Positions 11,261 through 23,525 of a DNA stretch of 64,000 nt are shown piece after piece. The first letter of the stretch is position 1. Each line of letters starts with the position of its first letter. Below the pieces are notes generated by a model that worked only from the letters and a program-made list of their open reading frames with translations, had not been told where the DNA came from and did not search any database. The DNA comes from Ignelater luminosus (Eukaryota; Arthropoda; Insecta; Coleoptera; Elateridae), in contig VTPC01091068.1 in assembly GCA_011009095.1 (NCBI GenBank), forward strand, positions 1 to 64,000, written 5' to 3'. Made by a program: the position numbers and the translations under genes.

Positions 11261-12554
11261 ACACATCGTTCAATAAGTCCCGAGACTAACCCAGAGATGG
11301 TGCTAGTAGTACCAAACTAGCCACGTTTCCCTAGAGTGCGAACCTTCACATGAAACGTGTAAAAATTTCACGTCGATTGGACCACAAACAGCAGAGTTAT
11401 CGAGGTTAGAGTAAAGTCACTTTGTAATTTGTTTGAAAAATGGAACAAAGCGAGTTTCTCGTGTTGATAAAACATTGTTTTTTAATGGGTAAAAACACCG
11501 TAGAAGCCCAGCAATGGCTTGAGAAACGTTACCCGGACTCCTCTCCATTCAAATCAACGATTTGTCGTTGGTATGCTGAGTTTAAACGTGGTCGTACGGA
11601 CACAAACGATGCGGAACGTTCGGGTAGGCCTTTGGAAGCCGTTACACCGGAAAATGTGAGTGAAGTATTCAAAATCGTAATGAAAAATCGCAAAGTAAAG
11701 GTCCGTGAGATTGCAGAAATGACACAGATATCATCTGGAAGCGTATTTACAATCCTTCATGAAAAATTGAGCATGAAAAAGGTTTTTTCCAAGTGGGTGC
11801 CGCGATTGCTTTCAATGGAACAAAAACAGCAACGAATCGACGATTCAGAGAGCTGTTTATCGCTATTTACTCGCAATAAAAAGGATTTCCTGCGTCGATA
11901 CGTGACCATGGATGAAACATGGATACATCATTTCACTCCGGAGTCGAATCGGCAATCATCTGAGTGGCGCATGGCTGGCGAAAGCCGCCCAAAGCGTCCA
12001 AAAACGCAGCAATCTGCTGGCAAAGTCATGGCGTCTGTTTTTTGGGATACACATGGCGTCATTTTCATTGACTACCTGGAAAAAGGTAAATCGATCAACA
12101 GTGATTATTATATTGACTTGTTGGTACGTTTGAAGGAGGAGATCGCAGCAAAACGACCGCACATGAAGAAGAAAAAAATCCTTTTTCAGCAAGACAATGC
12201 ACCATGCCACAAGTCCATGAAAACAATGGCAAAAATCTACGAGTTGGGCTTTGATTTGCTTCCCCACCCCCCGTATTCGCCAGATTTAGCCCCCAGCGAC
12301 TACTGGCTCTTTGCTGATCTCAAAAAAATGCTCCAGGGAAAAAAATTTGGCTCGAATGAGGAGGTCATTGCCGAAACTGAAGCCTATTTTGAAGCAAAGG
12401 ATAAATCCTTCTATAAACATGGTATAGAAATGTTGGAAAGGCGTTGGAAAGATTGTATCACTCTAAAAGGAGATTATATTGATGAATAAAAATGATTTTT
12501 GAAAAAAAAAATGTTGTTTTCGTTGTTAGTCTCGGGACTTATTGAACGATGTGT
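11261..12554 (+). mobile_element. Complete mariner element (1294 bp), irritans-like
   Basis: The element is bounded by perfect 30-bp TIRs. The left one starts ACACATCGTTCAATAAGTCC at 11261 and its exact inverse ends at 12554. TA dinucleotides at 11259-11260 and 12555-12556 are the expected target duplication. The TIR core AATAAGTCCC resembles that of irritans-subfamily elements, in agreement with the transposase. The single ORF fills the interior. Perfect TIRs and an open frame indicate a recent insertion. Confidence 0.95.
11440..12489 (+). CDS. Mariner transposase, intact, DD34D
   Basis: This 349-aa protein would cut and paste its own element: it binds the TIRs through N-terminal helix-turn-helix motifs (residues ~1-110) and cleaves with an RNase H-like catalytic core. 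Visible motifs are the linker WVPRLL at 119-124 (family consensus WVPHEL), the first catalytic Asp158 in VTMDETWIHHF, Asp252 in FQQDNAPCH, and YSPDLAPSDYWLF with Asp287. The gap from Asp252 to Asp287 is 34 residues, the mariner signature. The C-terminus (KFGSNEEVIAETEAYFEAK) is of irritans type. Length equals the usual ~345-350 aa. The start is the first ATG after the 5' UTR. There is no stop, frameshift or missing catalytic residue, so activity is plausible, although the linker differs from the consensus. A polyadenylation signal AATAAA (12485-12490) overlaps the stop codon. Confidence 0.95.
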   Translation: MEQSEFLVLIKHCFLMGKNTVEAQQWLEKRYPDSSPFKSTICRWYAEFKRGRTDTNDAERSGRPLEAVTPENVSEVFKIVMKNRKVKVREIAEMTQISSGSVFTILHEKLSMKKVFSKWVPRLLSMEQKQQRIDDSESCLSLFTRNKKDFLRRYVTMDETWIHHFTPESNRQSSEWRMAGESRPKRPKTQQSAGKVMASVFWDTHGVIFIDYLEKGKSINSDYYIDLLVRLKEEIAAKRPHMKKKKILFQQDNAPCHKSMKTMAKIYELGFDLLPHPPYSPDLAPSDYWLFADLKKMLQGKKFGSNEEVIAETEAYFEAKDKSFYKHGIEMLERRWKDCITLKGDYIDE

Positions 12555-12556
12555 TA

Positions 12557-15500
12557 GATATCTACAATATGCATAATCGCGGCTAAATAAAAATTATAAT
12601 ACCATAATTTAGTTCTTTTTATTATTTTTATATTAAATAATTTCAAAATTGTTAAGTATATATTAGTAAAAATTTATAAGTATTTGCATAATTATTACTT
12701 TATTGTATTACTAACTTATGTATTCAACGCCATTGGCAAAAGAATACCGATACACTTGCAGACAATAGATTACAAAGTCTTTAGATTCGTTTACAAGTAA
12801 TTTTATTTTTATATAGAGCCACAAATGTTCTTTGACATACTTTGTGCATTGTCCCTTGTATTTCATAGTGTAAGTAGGTACATAAATAATTTGTTAGCTT
12901 ATTTGAAACTTAAACCATCATGCTATTGTTGAATTGGTTGAATGAATTAAATTTGGTTGGTTGGCAAAGCTGACTACGATTGCAGCTTTTAATTTGCCCT
13001 CGTTGTCAATAAAAAACTAAATGCTAGAAGTTTTTTTGTCGGATGTTTACAGTTTTCCACAACACTCATAACCATTTCAATAGATAATATATTGTATTTG
13101 ACATCTTTGACACTAACAGACCTTTTAAAAATTAAAATTATTGCTGGCCCAGTCGTTTTTAAAACACTGAAAAAGAACTCGAAATCGTTAAGCAAGAGTT
13201 ATAAGTTAGGCTGCCATAACATTTTATCTCAAACAAAAAATGATGCTCTCACATGTTCTTTTAGTTTGCTTTAAACTTGTTGTAAATACCAAACGTAATA
13301 ATTGTCAATCTAAAAACAATAATATACTTTCTTAAAGAAATTCTCACCTCTACTTCTAATAGAAGTACTAATTAGTACACACCTATTTTACTTAAAATAG
13401 TTCAAATGACTACGAAATTGGTCTGATAAAAGAATCTATCAACTAACTAATACTAACAGAATCTGGCGAAGCCATTTAATAACTTTAAATCATATATCCA
13501 ATGTAACTTGCATGTACGTATTGTATAATATACATAATAGTGGAATCGAGTAAAGTTCGAGAATTGCTTGTATAATTATATGCACTACGAACTACCATAA
13601 GTTTTTCAGTTACAGCGCAACGTAGTACTTCAATTTCAATTTTGTTACATTGTGATAAGTTAAGTTTCCGTTCCTACCTCAACAATAATAATAACAGTTA
13701 TTAATTAAGCTACCGCAGTAGATTCAAAAACTCTGTATTTTCGTTTTGTACGAGTTAATGCACAGTTTCTTAAGTTGCCATTGCCATTTTGCTTTATATT
13801 TAGAGATGCATATATTGTCTAAAACGGAATATTCTAACTCTGTTCTGTTTTGCTTGATAAAGTTAGATACTTGTCTTCTAAACGTTTTATTTTTACTTAA
13901 AAAGCTTATACTTAAAAAGTGTAAAACAGGATATTTAAATGTTATATTCTATAAAGTTAATACAGGGTGACTGAATAATCCCAGTATCAAATTAATACAA
14001 GAACTGAGACAAATAATAGGAAAAACCAAACAAAAAGCAAATTCACAATAATACCCTGAACAGACAGCTGGTTATTATCTCTTAAAAACTCACAGTCGCG
14101 TGAGGTTTTGTTTTGTTTTATTTCTGCAGTTCCTCCAACGATGTTTTTAGACAAGAGAAAGTTTTAATCTCTTCTTAGTGATTTAAAAGTTTGCCCGCTA
14201 TAATCGTATACAAAATAACCATCCCAAGGCTACCCTTTGTAATAAAGTTTTAATATAACTGAAACTATTGCTGATATTATAAACACAGAGGTATGTTATT
14301 AAACTTTCTTATTAGGGTGGCTTGAAAAGAGACTCGAGCAAACAAAACTTTAATATATTTGTTCTAGAAGTGCAGATTTGTTGAGCAACAAGTTATGTTT
14401 TGATACAATGATCAATACTTTTGACATAATTTAAACTTTGATTGGATTGTTGAAAGTGTGTGTTTTTTATAATACTACAAGTACTTACAAGAAATGCAGA
14501 TAGTTGTATATGCTTTTGAAACAACAAATCATTTTTTTTAGATGCATTAGATGAAGAAGATTTATGAAAATTAATTAACTTGTATCTACAATAGTGGATA
14601 TCGGAGTATAACACTCAGTTTATGATTTGTCACAAACCAGTCTGTAGTCATAACATATTGATGTATTCGAATTTAATATACCAAAATTAAAAAAGTTATT
14701 AAGACTTTTTTGAAGATTTCAGATTGCTTTCAGTTTTTATTTTTGACATGCTTCGTGTTTGGAATTTTTACTTAATACGTTCTTCGTTAAGTCATTGAAC
14801 ATTAGGTCAGTAACTGCAGTTCCACCAGACGCATTGGCGGATTACCCATATGAAAAGCCAGACCTGGCATGTAAATTAATGAAATTTCCAATAAGCCGGT
14901 TACTTACTGAAAGAGTATGGTAAGATATATTTAACATAATTACGTTTACGGCCGTAACTTTAGCACTAAGCAAAATATAAAGTTTTTGATTTTCATAACA
15001 ATTTTCTAGATACATTTTAATAAAAATATACTTTAACATTTAATTTAAGTTAAATAAAATATTGCAAAGCAGTTGATACTCCTGAAAAATAATATTTCTA
15101 AAGGTAACTGTCACTAATATCTATAGCTTAAAGCGAATTAGAATTTAAAATTGACTTGAAATTTGTTATGAAAACGGCCGTTAGTCAAATATCTTCGTAT
15201 AGTACCAGTAGAACGTAACCAAGGAAGACAACGGAATCGGACTGCTCTTTTGCTTCTGTAAGAAGCCAAGCCGACAACAAAAACATAATAATAAGGTGTC
15301 ATAAATTCTTCTTTCTTAAACGAAATGTTCACTGTTTTTTGTATAAATAAATAGGAAAGTTCTTTTCGGTTTCATTGATGTCTGATAATATACACATTCC
15401 TTCTTCGTTCTGTCAGGACTCGCCACCAAGTATTACTGTATAGAAGCAAATCCATTTACACTTTAGTAAAAAGCTTAAAACTTTCTTTTACTACCATAGA

Positions 15501-16685
15501 TAGGTATATTTTGTACGTTTGTAATTGTATAAGATGTTTTCACTTTTTTTGGACAGTCAACAGTATGCGACGAATTTTTCGCAAAGCGCCTTCAAGCTTT
15601 TATACAAAGGCTTAACTAGAGCTAGGCAGATATACGCATAGAGAAGTCGATATGTGTACGAAAATATGCCATAAAGATTTAGTAATACATATGGGAGAAA
15701 CATGCAGTGTCACATTAATAAATGTAGTATGCTACCACACCACTACTCAGGAGATAAAGTTCCAGACAGGTTTTTTATGTAGTGTCCACATTAGGCTTAC
15801 TCCAAATACATTAGAAAAAATTATTTACAAAAAGTACTTCTTTGGCAAAGAAGTGTTTTTGTTACAAGTATTTATTATAAAAAGAAAAGCTTAGTGTTTG
15901 AATTAATAAAAAGGGATAAATATAATAAACAATAATGTTCGGGCAAAGTTGAAATGTTTCATTCAATTGGTGTTACACCCTCTTCCCTCTTGAGTACTTC
16001 GTCTTCCATTCCATAATATTTTTGTCCTCTATTTCGGATTTCTCAAGATCATCTGTGGTTGGTTTTCGCAGCTTTGCTTACTGCAGTAAGAGCAAATTGT
16101 GGAATACCTACTTAAGACCCACTTTGCGGCACCCACAAACAGCACCACACTTTTTTAAATTGGAGTAGGCGTAATGGGGATACCACATAAAAACGCATCT
16201 GGAACTGATGTGGTGTAATGACCTACTATATTACGGTAGCGTTGCATGTTTCTTGCAAATATTACTCAATTTTTAAGGCATACTCTATCGCATATATGCA
16301 CTCTAATTACGCGGTATATCTGCCCAGCTGTAGCTGCCCCGATTTGCCTACCTCGCGCACGTTATGGCGCCGTTTGTCTCGTTGTAGATCATAAACTACT
16401 AAAAAAGAGTCGTATGGCATTTGTAGTAAGGTTTGTGTTCTGCAACAAAAAGTTGTAATAAAAATTGTAGGAATTTTATTTTCTACAAAGAAGGTTGTTT
16501 ATTTTTGTCGTAGAACCAGTCGTTTGTGGGATATGTAACAAAAACTATTTTCCAAGATGGTGGCTTACGTGCAACCTCCATTGCCACACCAACTTGTACT
16601 CTCAGAAGGCACCCCTGCACTCTTTTCAAAATAAAAATCGCAATCATAGAATTTTTTAGCATATCTGGCTTCTACACTATCCTGC
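12557..16685. other. AT-rich DNA, no recognised gene
   Basis: About 4.1 kb with only short frames (60-80 codons) lacking domain motifs. TACAGGGTGACTGAATAATC at ~13962 looks like a Tc1/mariner-type terminus, but no matching opposite end was found. Nothing else was assigned. Confidence 0.45.
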
Positions 16686-17558
16686 CTATATGTCCACATT
16701 TTGATGCTCACTATTGGGATCTCGGAAATTGTAAGAAATACGAAGTCTGTTAAATTAGAAAAGATTTGGCTATTTTGGAGATCAGTTTACTTATGCATTT
16801 GTTTTTTCAAAGAAGTTTACGGCTTACTAGATATTTGCTAAAAACGAAATTATCTTTTTTTTAAGTGAAATATGTCAAAAACGAGCAAAAAGAGAAAAGA
16901 ACAGCAAAAATGGTGTTTTAGAGAATTTACTCCGAAACACAAAAAAAATTATTTTCGCAATTGTTTTTTGTTTTACTTCGGCGGTGAAACGTAAATCCAA
17001 ATTTTTTTCTAATGAAACGGCTACTTGATTTTCATATTACTGAACTGCACGCCTTAAATGCTTTTCAGTAATACGTGGTTTGACAGCTATTCTTTGGTTT
17101 TACCGAGTTTTGAAGTGAAAATCATTTTTCATGATAGTGTGCCATGACATCTAACACACAAAGTCGTGGGGTTTTGTCAAAGAAATTCATATTTTATGCA
17201 AAAATTGCTAAAACAAAATAAATATGCGTTTATGGGGCATTAGCTGCTTAAAAGTATCTTAAAAGCGTCTTTTGTTTTATTTTAGCAATTGTTACATAAC
17301 AAATGTAATTTATCTGACAAAAATCAATGATTTTCATATGTTTATAGCCATGGCACACTAAGTGGGAAACGCTTTTCTATTTAAAAAAAAATAAATTTCG
17401 TTTTTAGCAAATATCTAGTATGCCGTGAACTTTTTTGAAAAACAAAAGCATAAGTAAACTTATCTCCAAAATAGCCAAATCTTTTCTAATTTATCCGACT
17501 TCGTATCTCTTACAATTTCCGAGATCTCAATAGTGAGAATCGAAATGTGGACACACTG
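16686..17558. mobile_element. Nested inverted-repeat (foldback/MITE-like) element, ~870 bp
   Basis: Outer arms of ~180 bp at 16686-16870 and 17373-17558 are inverted copies. Shared blocks include GATCTCGGAAATTGTAAGA, AAATTAGAAAAGATTTGGCT and ACTAGATATTTGCTAAAAAC. The right end reads TGTGGACACACTG followed by TA, consistent with a TA-targeting element; the left end has decayed. Inside lies a second inverted pair, 17133-17231 and 17268-17362, both beginning TAGTGTGCCATG when read from the outside. There is no transposase frame. Confidence 0.8.
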
Positions 17559-20500
17559 TATAATTGGTTTGCAGCTTAGCATCGTGAAATATAGTGGTTA
17601 GTTTTCGGATTGCTTCGTCCTCAAATGTTCAAAAGGTAGTTTAAAATGTTGACTTGGATGTATCATAGATACTGAAGATTAGTATACCAATAGTATATAT
17701 TTTGGACAAATATAAAAGTTCCAAAATAGGCAAAAATGTAAAAGTTCAACTGATTGTAACATACATTGATCAAAATACTTAATTCTTCTTGCGTTACCCT
17801 GGACCAAATGTTAAATTTAACATAAAGGCCTTTGTTTCAGCTGTAATAGATTTTAATTCAAACGATTTTAGGAAACTTCACAAACTAGAAGCCTTGTGAA
17901 GCTAGAAGTCTTGTTTTAAAATTAGTTTCTTATTATTAGTTTAGTTGGTATAATATCACAGGCCGCTTAGAACTCTTCTGAAGCTTTTCTACTGTTAACA
18001 TTCAAAAAGATATTCACTGTTTCCAAAAACATCAAAAACCAGGGTCTTTTAAAATTTAGAAATTTAAGATAATGGGACTTACTTTGAGTTTCTCCTACTA
18101 GAACCATGTTCTAATTGAAGTGTCTTTCTTTATTTAAAAATATTTGTTCTGGTCTGTTGTTACAAAACCACTTAGAGATTTCTAAGTATTTGTCAAAGCC
18201 ATGTTTCTTTTAGGCCGTTATGAAAACCATCAAGTTGCATAATTTTGTAGATGACTAGAATAGATAAGAAGATGTAAACCAGCAAAGAAATAAATACGAG
18301 CAATTTAATTTTTTTATAGGTTTCAGCCCGCTGCTAGGTAACAATACCAATCTTATTAGCGCATCAGAAAACTCGACAGTAAATGTTTCAGTTATTGAAA
18401 CGTGCAGGAAGCATTTTTAGAAATGGAAGTACCAAAAACATTAACAGTAAAATATGCAAAAGTAAAAATGCGAAAGTAGAATTTAACTTTTGTCATTTCA
18501 GCTACATACTTTTAAACATCGTAAACCAGCACTTACGATGCATTACAGAAATGATAATGCCGCTAAGTAAATTAAGTAATAGATACATTAAAAAACCATT
18601 AGTTTCATAAGAAAACTTCCAAATAGGATACATTTCCCCCTAAATTAACATGATTGGTAACTTTACAAAATGCTAGACAAGAAACCACAAAACAATTTGA
18701 TAGAATTAAAACAGTTGATGAGGAATACACCTTCATTTGCTATTATTACATTACAGACTACCTTTAGAAATAATAAGGCTAAAACGTGCTTCGCATATAA
18801 ACAAGGTCATGGCTATTAACTGAAGGCGGGCTTCATCCTAATATCCTTTCTAGAGTATTACATTAGCAGTTTCATCATGCTTTACCCTTACCTTAAAAGG
18901 TCCTGCTGGTCTAATGCTATACTGCTTTGTCTTATTCCATTATGATTGTATTGTTTTAAATATATTAGAAAAGAACATTCTCTTGTTACAAACAAATTAC
19001 AAACCAACATAAACTTCATTATTCTATGATGGCATGTTTATGCATTGCTTTAGATTAAATCACTATTCAAACCCTCTCGTTATTCATAAAGAAATCTGCT
19101 TTAAGCGCTCTAAAGAAAATATCCTTTATACCTATAAATTAAATTAATTAAAATGAAAATGAGGAACTGAACGTAGAGTTTTCCATTGTTACAAAATAAC
19201 TTAGTAAAACAGCTTGCAAATTGTGTGTTTTCATATACTTGTACCGTTATAGAAAATATTTTTAGAGTTCTTGGTATACAGGGTGAAGAAGACAAAATAA
19301 AGTTTCATGTATGTCCAGGGCAAACAATCCCTAACGAATTTATTTTATTATTTTATTTTAAAACTAACTGTGTGCAATAGCACATATATTCTACTTACAT
19401 TCAAAGATGTTTACAGTTTCCTTTAGTACTTTTGTAATCACGCTTTTCATGTTTCTTAATTGTAAGTTATAAATACTTACACTTCTTATTTGGTCTCTAT
19501 TATGTAGTTTAAAAAAACTTTGAGTCCGGTTATCACAAGATTGTTGAAGTTATTAAGTGAGTCTACTTATAAAAACCGGATTCTGATTGTTTATTAGTAC
19601 AAATGACTTAAGCAGCTCAGAACAAGTCCAGCCGTTTTCTAATCTGCTGATTTGGTCAACGTAATTCAGAATTTATCACAAGATGCCTGTAGCATTCATT
19701 GGTATTAATAGCAAGAAACAAATTAGGTACATAGGATATGCCACTGGTATCGATGTCTTCTAACGTTCCATATCTTGTTAAGTTATTTCTGCACTTATGT
19801 ATTTCTTTTTTTCTAAACGCACTCCATTCAAATCCGTTTACATTTATAAAGGACATATTCGATTATGTAAGAGTGAGAAAATATCTAATTTTATAAAGCA
19901 AAATGAAGAAATATAAAATAAAACTCATTTAATTCTATCTCCAAGATAAGATGTCTCAAGAAATAAAAGGGTAGATACATTCGTTATAAAAGCTGTCATT
20001 TATTTAAAATTAAGTGCATAAATATTCTATTATAGATGCAAATTCAATATTTATTTTCTATTAAAAAAATGTTCTTTAGATGTCAAACACAGACGATTTA
20101 TTGCCAGTAATGGCGTGGATTTATTGAGTAACTTTAATTATTCAGAGAAAATTATCTTCCATGTTTCAGTTCGCAAACTTCTCTTTTTAATGATCCAATC
20201 AAGAACTGTCTTGCTTTCTCAATCACATTCTTTTGTACACTCTTAGCACGAGTAGAAGACACACTCATTTAGAATATTTAGCCTTCTTGAGTTTAGAGAG
20301 ATATTTGCAAACTTCCGAGCGAGACACATGCAGTCCGCGCATCTCACGCTTAAATTGAGTTCTTGTGGAAATTATCGAAGCAAGAATCAGTTTCTTTGGA
20401 AAAAGGTGCATTTCGTTTTCGTTATCAACCTCTTTTAGAGCTTCTAGTGTGGATTAGCTTCTTTGGTGCTAAGAGCGCAATGCAGTTTACCTAATTTTAT

Positions 20501-21517
20501 CCAGTCGCAATATTATTTCACTCCCTGACCGCTAGGAAGATTTAAAGTTAGCTTAGAGCCGCAGTTCGTCTCGAAGATTAGTGATACAGATAATTTTATT
20601 TTCAAGAGATCCTCCACACGAATTAGTACGCATTTATCATTAACTACTCCCCGTTGTTGTGGAGCTGCAAAATAGCTAGAAGTAATGCTCGAGAGAATAA
20701 ATCGACTGTTTATCTGTTAAATTAATTTCCTGCACCTTTTCACACGTCTGGTTTTCAAATACCGTTCTTTCTTCATTTTTGCAGGTAGAATTGAAGTCGT
20801 AACAAAGGATTGCAGCAAAATTCTTAGTTTCCTAATTTTATCGCGTACTTTTTTCCAAATTTGCTTGGGTATTTATTTTTTAGTTTATGCGTATATGGCC
20901 ATTTACGTATCTTCATTGTTTTCTGCCTTCCAGTATATTAATACTACAACCATATCATACAAATTTTACTTTCTCAATTGTTAAACTCTCTTTTCATCCT
21001 CCGCCTGTTTCTAACAAGTCGCAATCTTGAGTTTGTCTGCTTAATATGCCATTTCAAGCATTAGCACTGGATACTGATATATCCGCTATAGTCTTTATAG
21101 GTGTTTGTGATTTAGACAATTCCCATTGCATTTATAATTACCAGTGTAAATTAACTACAAGGAATAGCACCCTATATAAAGTACTTAGTATTAACAATTA
21201 AACTTTAACATACCGTGCGTCCCTCTCAAGATTAAGTAATAAGCAAGAGCAAACGTCAGAAATATTTTAAGCTTTTTTATAAAATTCGTAGAGATGGTTT
21301 TGTGACAGGATCTTTTCTATTTGAACTGTTTTATCCGTCATTGGCACCTATTAATTTGATCTATTTCCACATTTTGTCTTTAGAGAGCAAATTGGTAGCT
21401 AACTTTATCGTTTAATACACCCGTCTCCAACTCTTTACGCTGACCAAGTGGGACATTAGTTGTATATTGACGGTGCGAATTTCCATCAAGATCACTCTCC
21501 CATGGAGAACATAAATG
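17559..21517. other. AT-rich DNA, no recognised gene
   Basis: Contains a short 8-bp inverted repeat CTTCACAA/TTGTGAAG (17876-17901). Between ~20160 and 20480 the minus strand gives short protein-like stretches in shifting frames (for example VSRSEVCKYLSKLKKAKY), which may be an old unidentified mobile-element gene. Not strong enough for a gene call. Confidence 0.4.
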
Positions 21518-22323
21518 TGTTTAGCACAGGCGCAAATCATGAAACACCTGAGAATCTGTTTTAATAGTTTTCTACATCCCTTTCTGAAATTTTGCTAAAC
21601 TATTTGTTTGTAAAAACATTTGTTAACCTACGGCAGTTCACTATTCTTGTCCCATGTTATCTATGCATTTCAGTTCCAACTTTTTGTCTACCTGGAATGA
21701 TTAATGTAAGCTCATCGTGTTATTCTACAAAATATGGCATACTTCCCTCCAACTCAAAACGCATCTTCTTTTAAACTGAGTCCAAACCGAGTTATCAGCA
21801 CTAAAAAGAAAGTAGTGATCTCTAGCAGTTCTGGAACTTTATTGGTTATGTAGTACTTTTAGTGCTCTACACCTATTTTCCAAAATATATAATATAATAT
21901 CCAAATAAATATTTGTAAATGTGAACGGTGTTTGACGGGTTGCCAAAAGTATCCCTCTAACTCTTGATGTTTTTTTGTTACCACTCTACTCACAGTAGAA
22001 GGTACGGTGGGTATTAGAAACTTATAATGAAATAGGGGATATCTATAAACATAAAACCTTTAGCTTGCACTATCCATAAAGCGATGAATTGGCAGAATGA
22101 GCCGTCTAGATTGTTAAAAACGACTTACAAAAAGATACATGAACCATTAATTAAATTTGCTTGAATCGCAAAAATATACTAAAAACCGACACTTTAGGGT
22201 CGATCACTTCCTTGTGTAAAACTTCTCCAATGCAAAAACTACCATTTCGACTTTTGACAAAAACTTAAAGCCTGATGTAATTGAAGGTATCATACAAAAA
22301 GACTTAGTCGATTAAAATTAAAG
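21518..22323 (+). repeat. Copy 1 of an ~800-bp direct duplication, left of the N gap
   Basis: Base-for-base similar to 22724-23525, offset 1206 bases falling to 1202 through small deletions (one base near 21772, ~3 bases near 21890), with scattered substitutions. I estimate roughly 97-98% identity by eye. It begins TGTTTAGCACAGGCGCAAAT and ends exactly at the gap edge. Confidence 0.95.
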
Positions 22324-22723
22324 NNNNNNNNNNNNNNNNNNNNNNNNNNNNNNNNNNNNNNNNNNNNNNNNNNNNNNNNNNNNNNNNNNNNNNNNNNNNN
22401 NNNNNNNNNNNNNNNNNNNNNNNNNNNNNNNNNNNNNNNNNNNNNNNNNNNNNNNNNNNNNNNNNNNNNNNNNNNNNNNNNNNNNNNNNNNNNNNNNNNN
22501 NNNNNNNNNNNNNNNNNNNNNNNNNNNNNNNNNNNNNNNNNNNNNNNNNNNNNNNNNNNNNNNNNNNNNNNNNNNNNNNNNNNNNNNNNNNNNNNNNNNN
22601 NNNNNNNNNNNNNNNNNNNNNNNNNNNNNNNNNNNNNNNNNNNNNNNNNNNNNNNNNNNNNNNNNNNNNNNNNNNNNNNNNNNNNNNNNNNNNNNNNNNN
22701 NNNNNNNNNNNNNNNNNNNNNNN
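22324..22723. other. Assembly gap, 400 N
   Basis: Exactly 400 undetermined bases. The round number suggests an estimated or placeholder gap. Identical sequence flanks it on both sides, so it sits at a collapsed or duplicated site. Confidence 1.
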
Positions 22724-23525
22724 TGTTTAGCACAGGCGCAAATCATGAAACACCTGAGAATCTGTTTTAACAGTTTTCTACATCCCTTTCTGAAATTTTG
22801 CTAAACTATTTATTTGTAAAAACATTTGTTAACCTACGGCAGTTCACTATTCTTGTCCCATGTTATCTATGCATTTCAGTTCCAACATTTTGTCTATCTG
22901 GAATGATTAATGTAAGCTCATCGTGTTATTCTACAAAATGGGGCATACTTCCTTCCAACTTAAAACGCATCTTCTTTTAAATGAGTCCAAACCGAGTTAT
23001 CAGCACTAAAAATAAAGTAGTGATCTCTAGTAGTTCTGGAACTTTATTGATTATGTAGTACTTTTAGTGCTCTACACCTATTCTCCAAAATATGTATTAC
23101 ATCCAAATAAATATTTGTAAATGTGAACGGTGTTTGACGGGTTGCCAAAAGTATCCCTCTAACTCTTGATGTTTTTTTGTTACCACTCTACTCACAGTAG
23201 AAGGTACGGTGGGTATTAGAAACTTATAATGAAATAGGGGATATCTATAAACATAAAACCTTTAGCTTGCACTATCCGTAAAGCGATGAATTGGCAGAAT
23301 GAGCCGTCTAGATTGTTAAAAATGACATACAAAAAGATACATGAACCATTAATTAAATTTGCTTGAATCGCAAAAATATACTAAAAACCGACACTTTAGG
23401 ATCGATCACTTCCTTGTGTAAAACTTCTCCAATGCAAAAACTACCATTTCGATTTTTGACAAAAACTTAAAGCCTGACGTAATTGAAGGTATCATACAAA
23501 AAGACTTAGTCGATTAAAATTAAAG
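22724..23525 (+). repeat. Copy 2 of the ~800-bp direct duplication, right of the N gap
   Basis: Repeats 21518-22323. The similarity starts at the first base after the gap, and the shared end ATTAAAATTAAAG continues here into unique sequence (CAAATCAGATGC), whereas copy 1 runs into the gap. Confidence 0.95.

Noticed and set aside
15138..15332. Minus-strand frame RFRCLPWLRSTGTIRRYLTN, vaguely like the N-terminal WVRPWL motif of PIF/Harbinger proteins
   Set aside because: Only one short weak match, no DDE motifs and no TIRs nearby; not enough to call.
19270..19290. TATACAGGGTGAAGAAG as a transposon terminus
   Set aside because: No partner end, no duplication and no coding relic nearby; probably chance.
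20160..20480. Protein-like minus-strand stretches near VSRSEVCKYLSKLKKAKY
   Set aside because: Frames shift and stop repeatedly and no family is recognised; noted only as spacer content.
22290..22746. Frames of ~140 codons across the N gap
   Set aside because: Artefacts of translating N; no sequence supports them.
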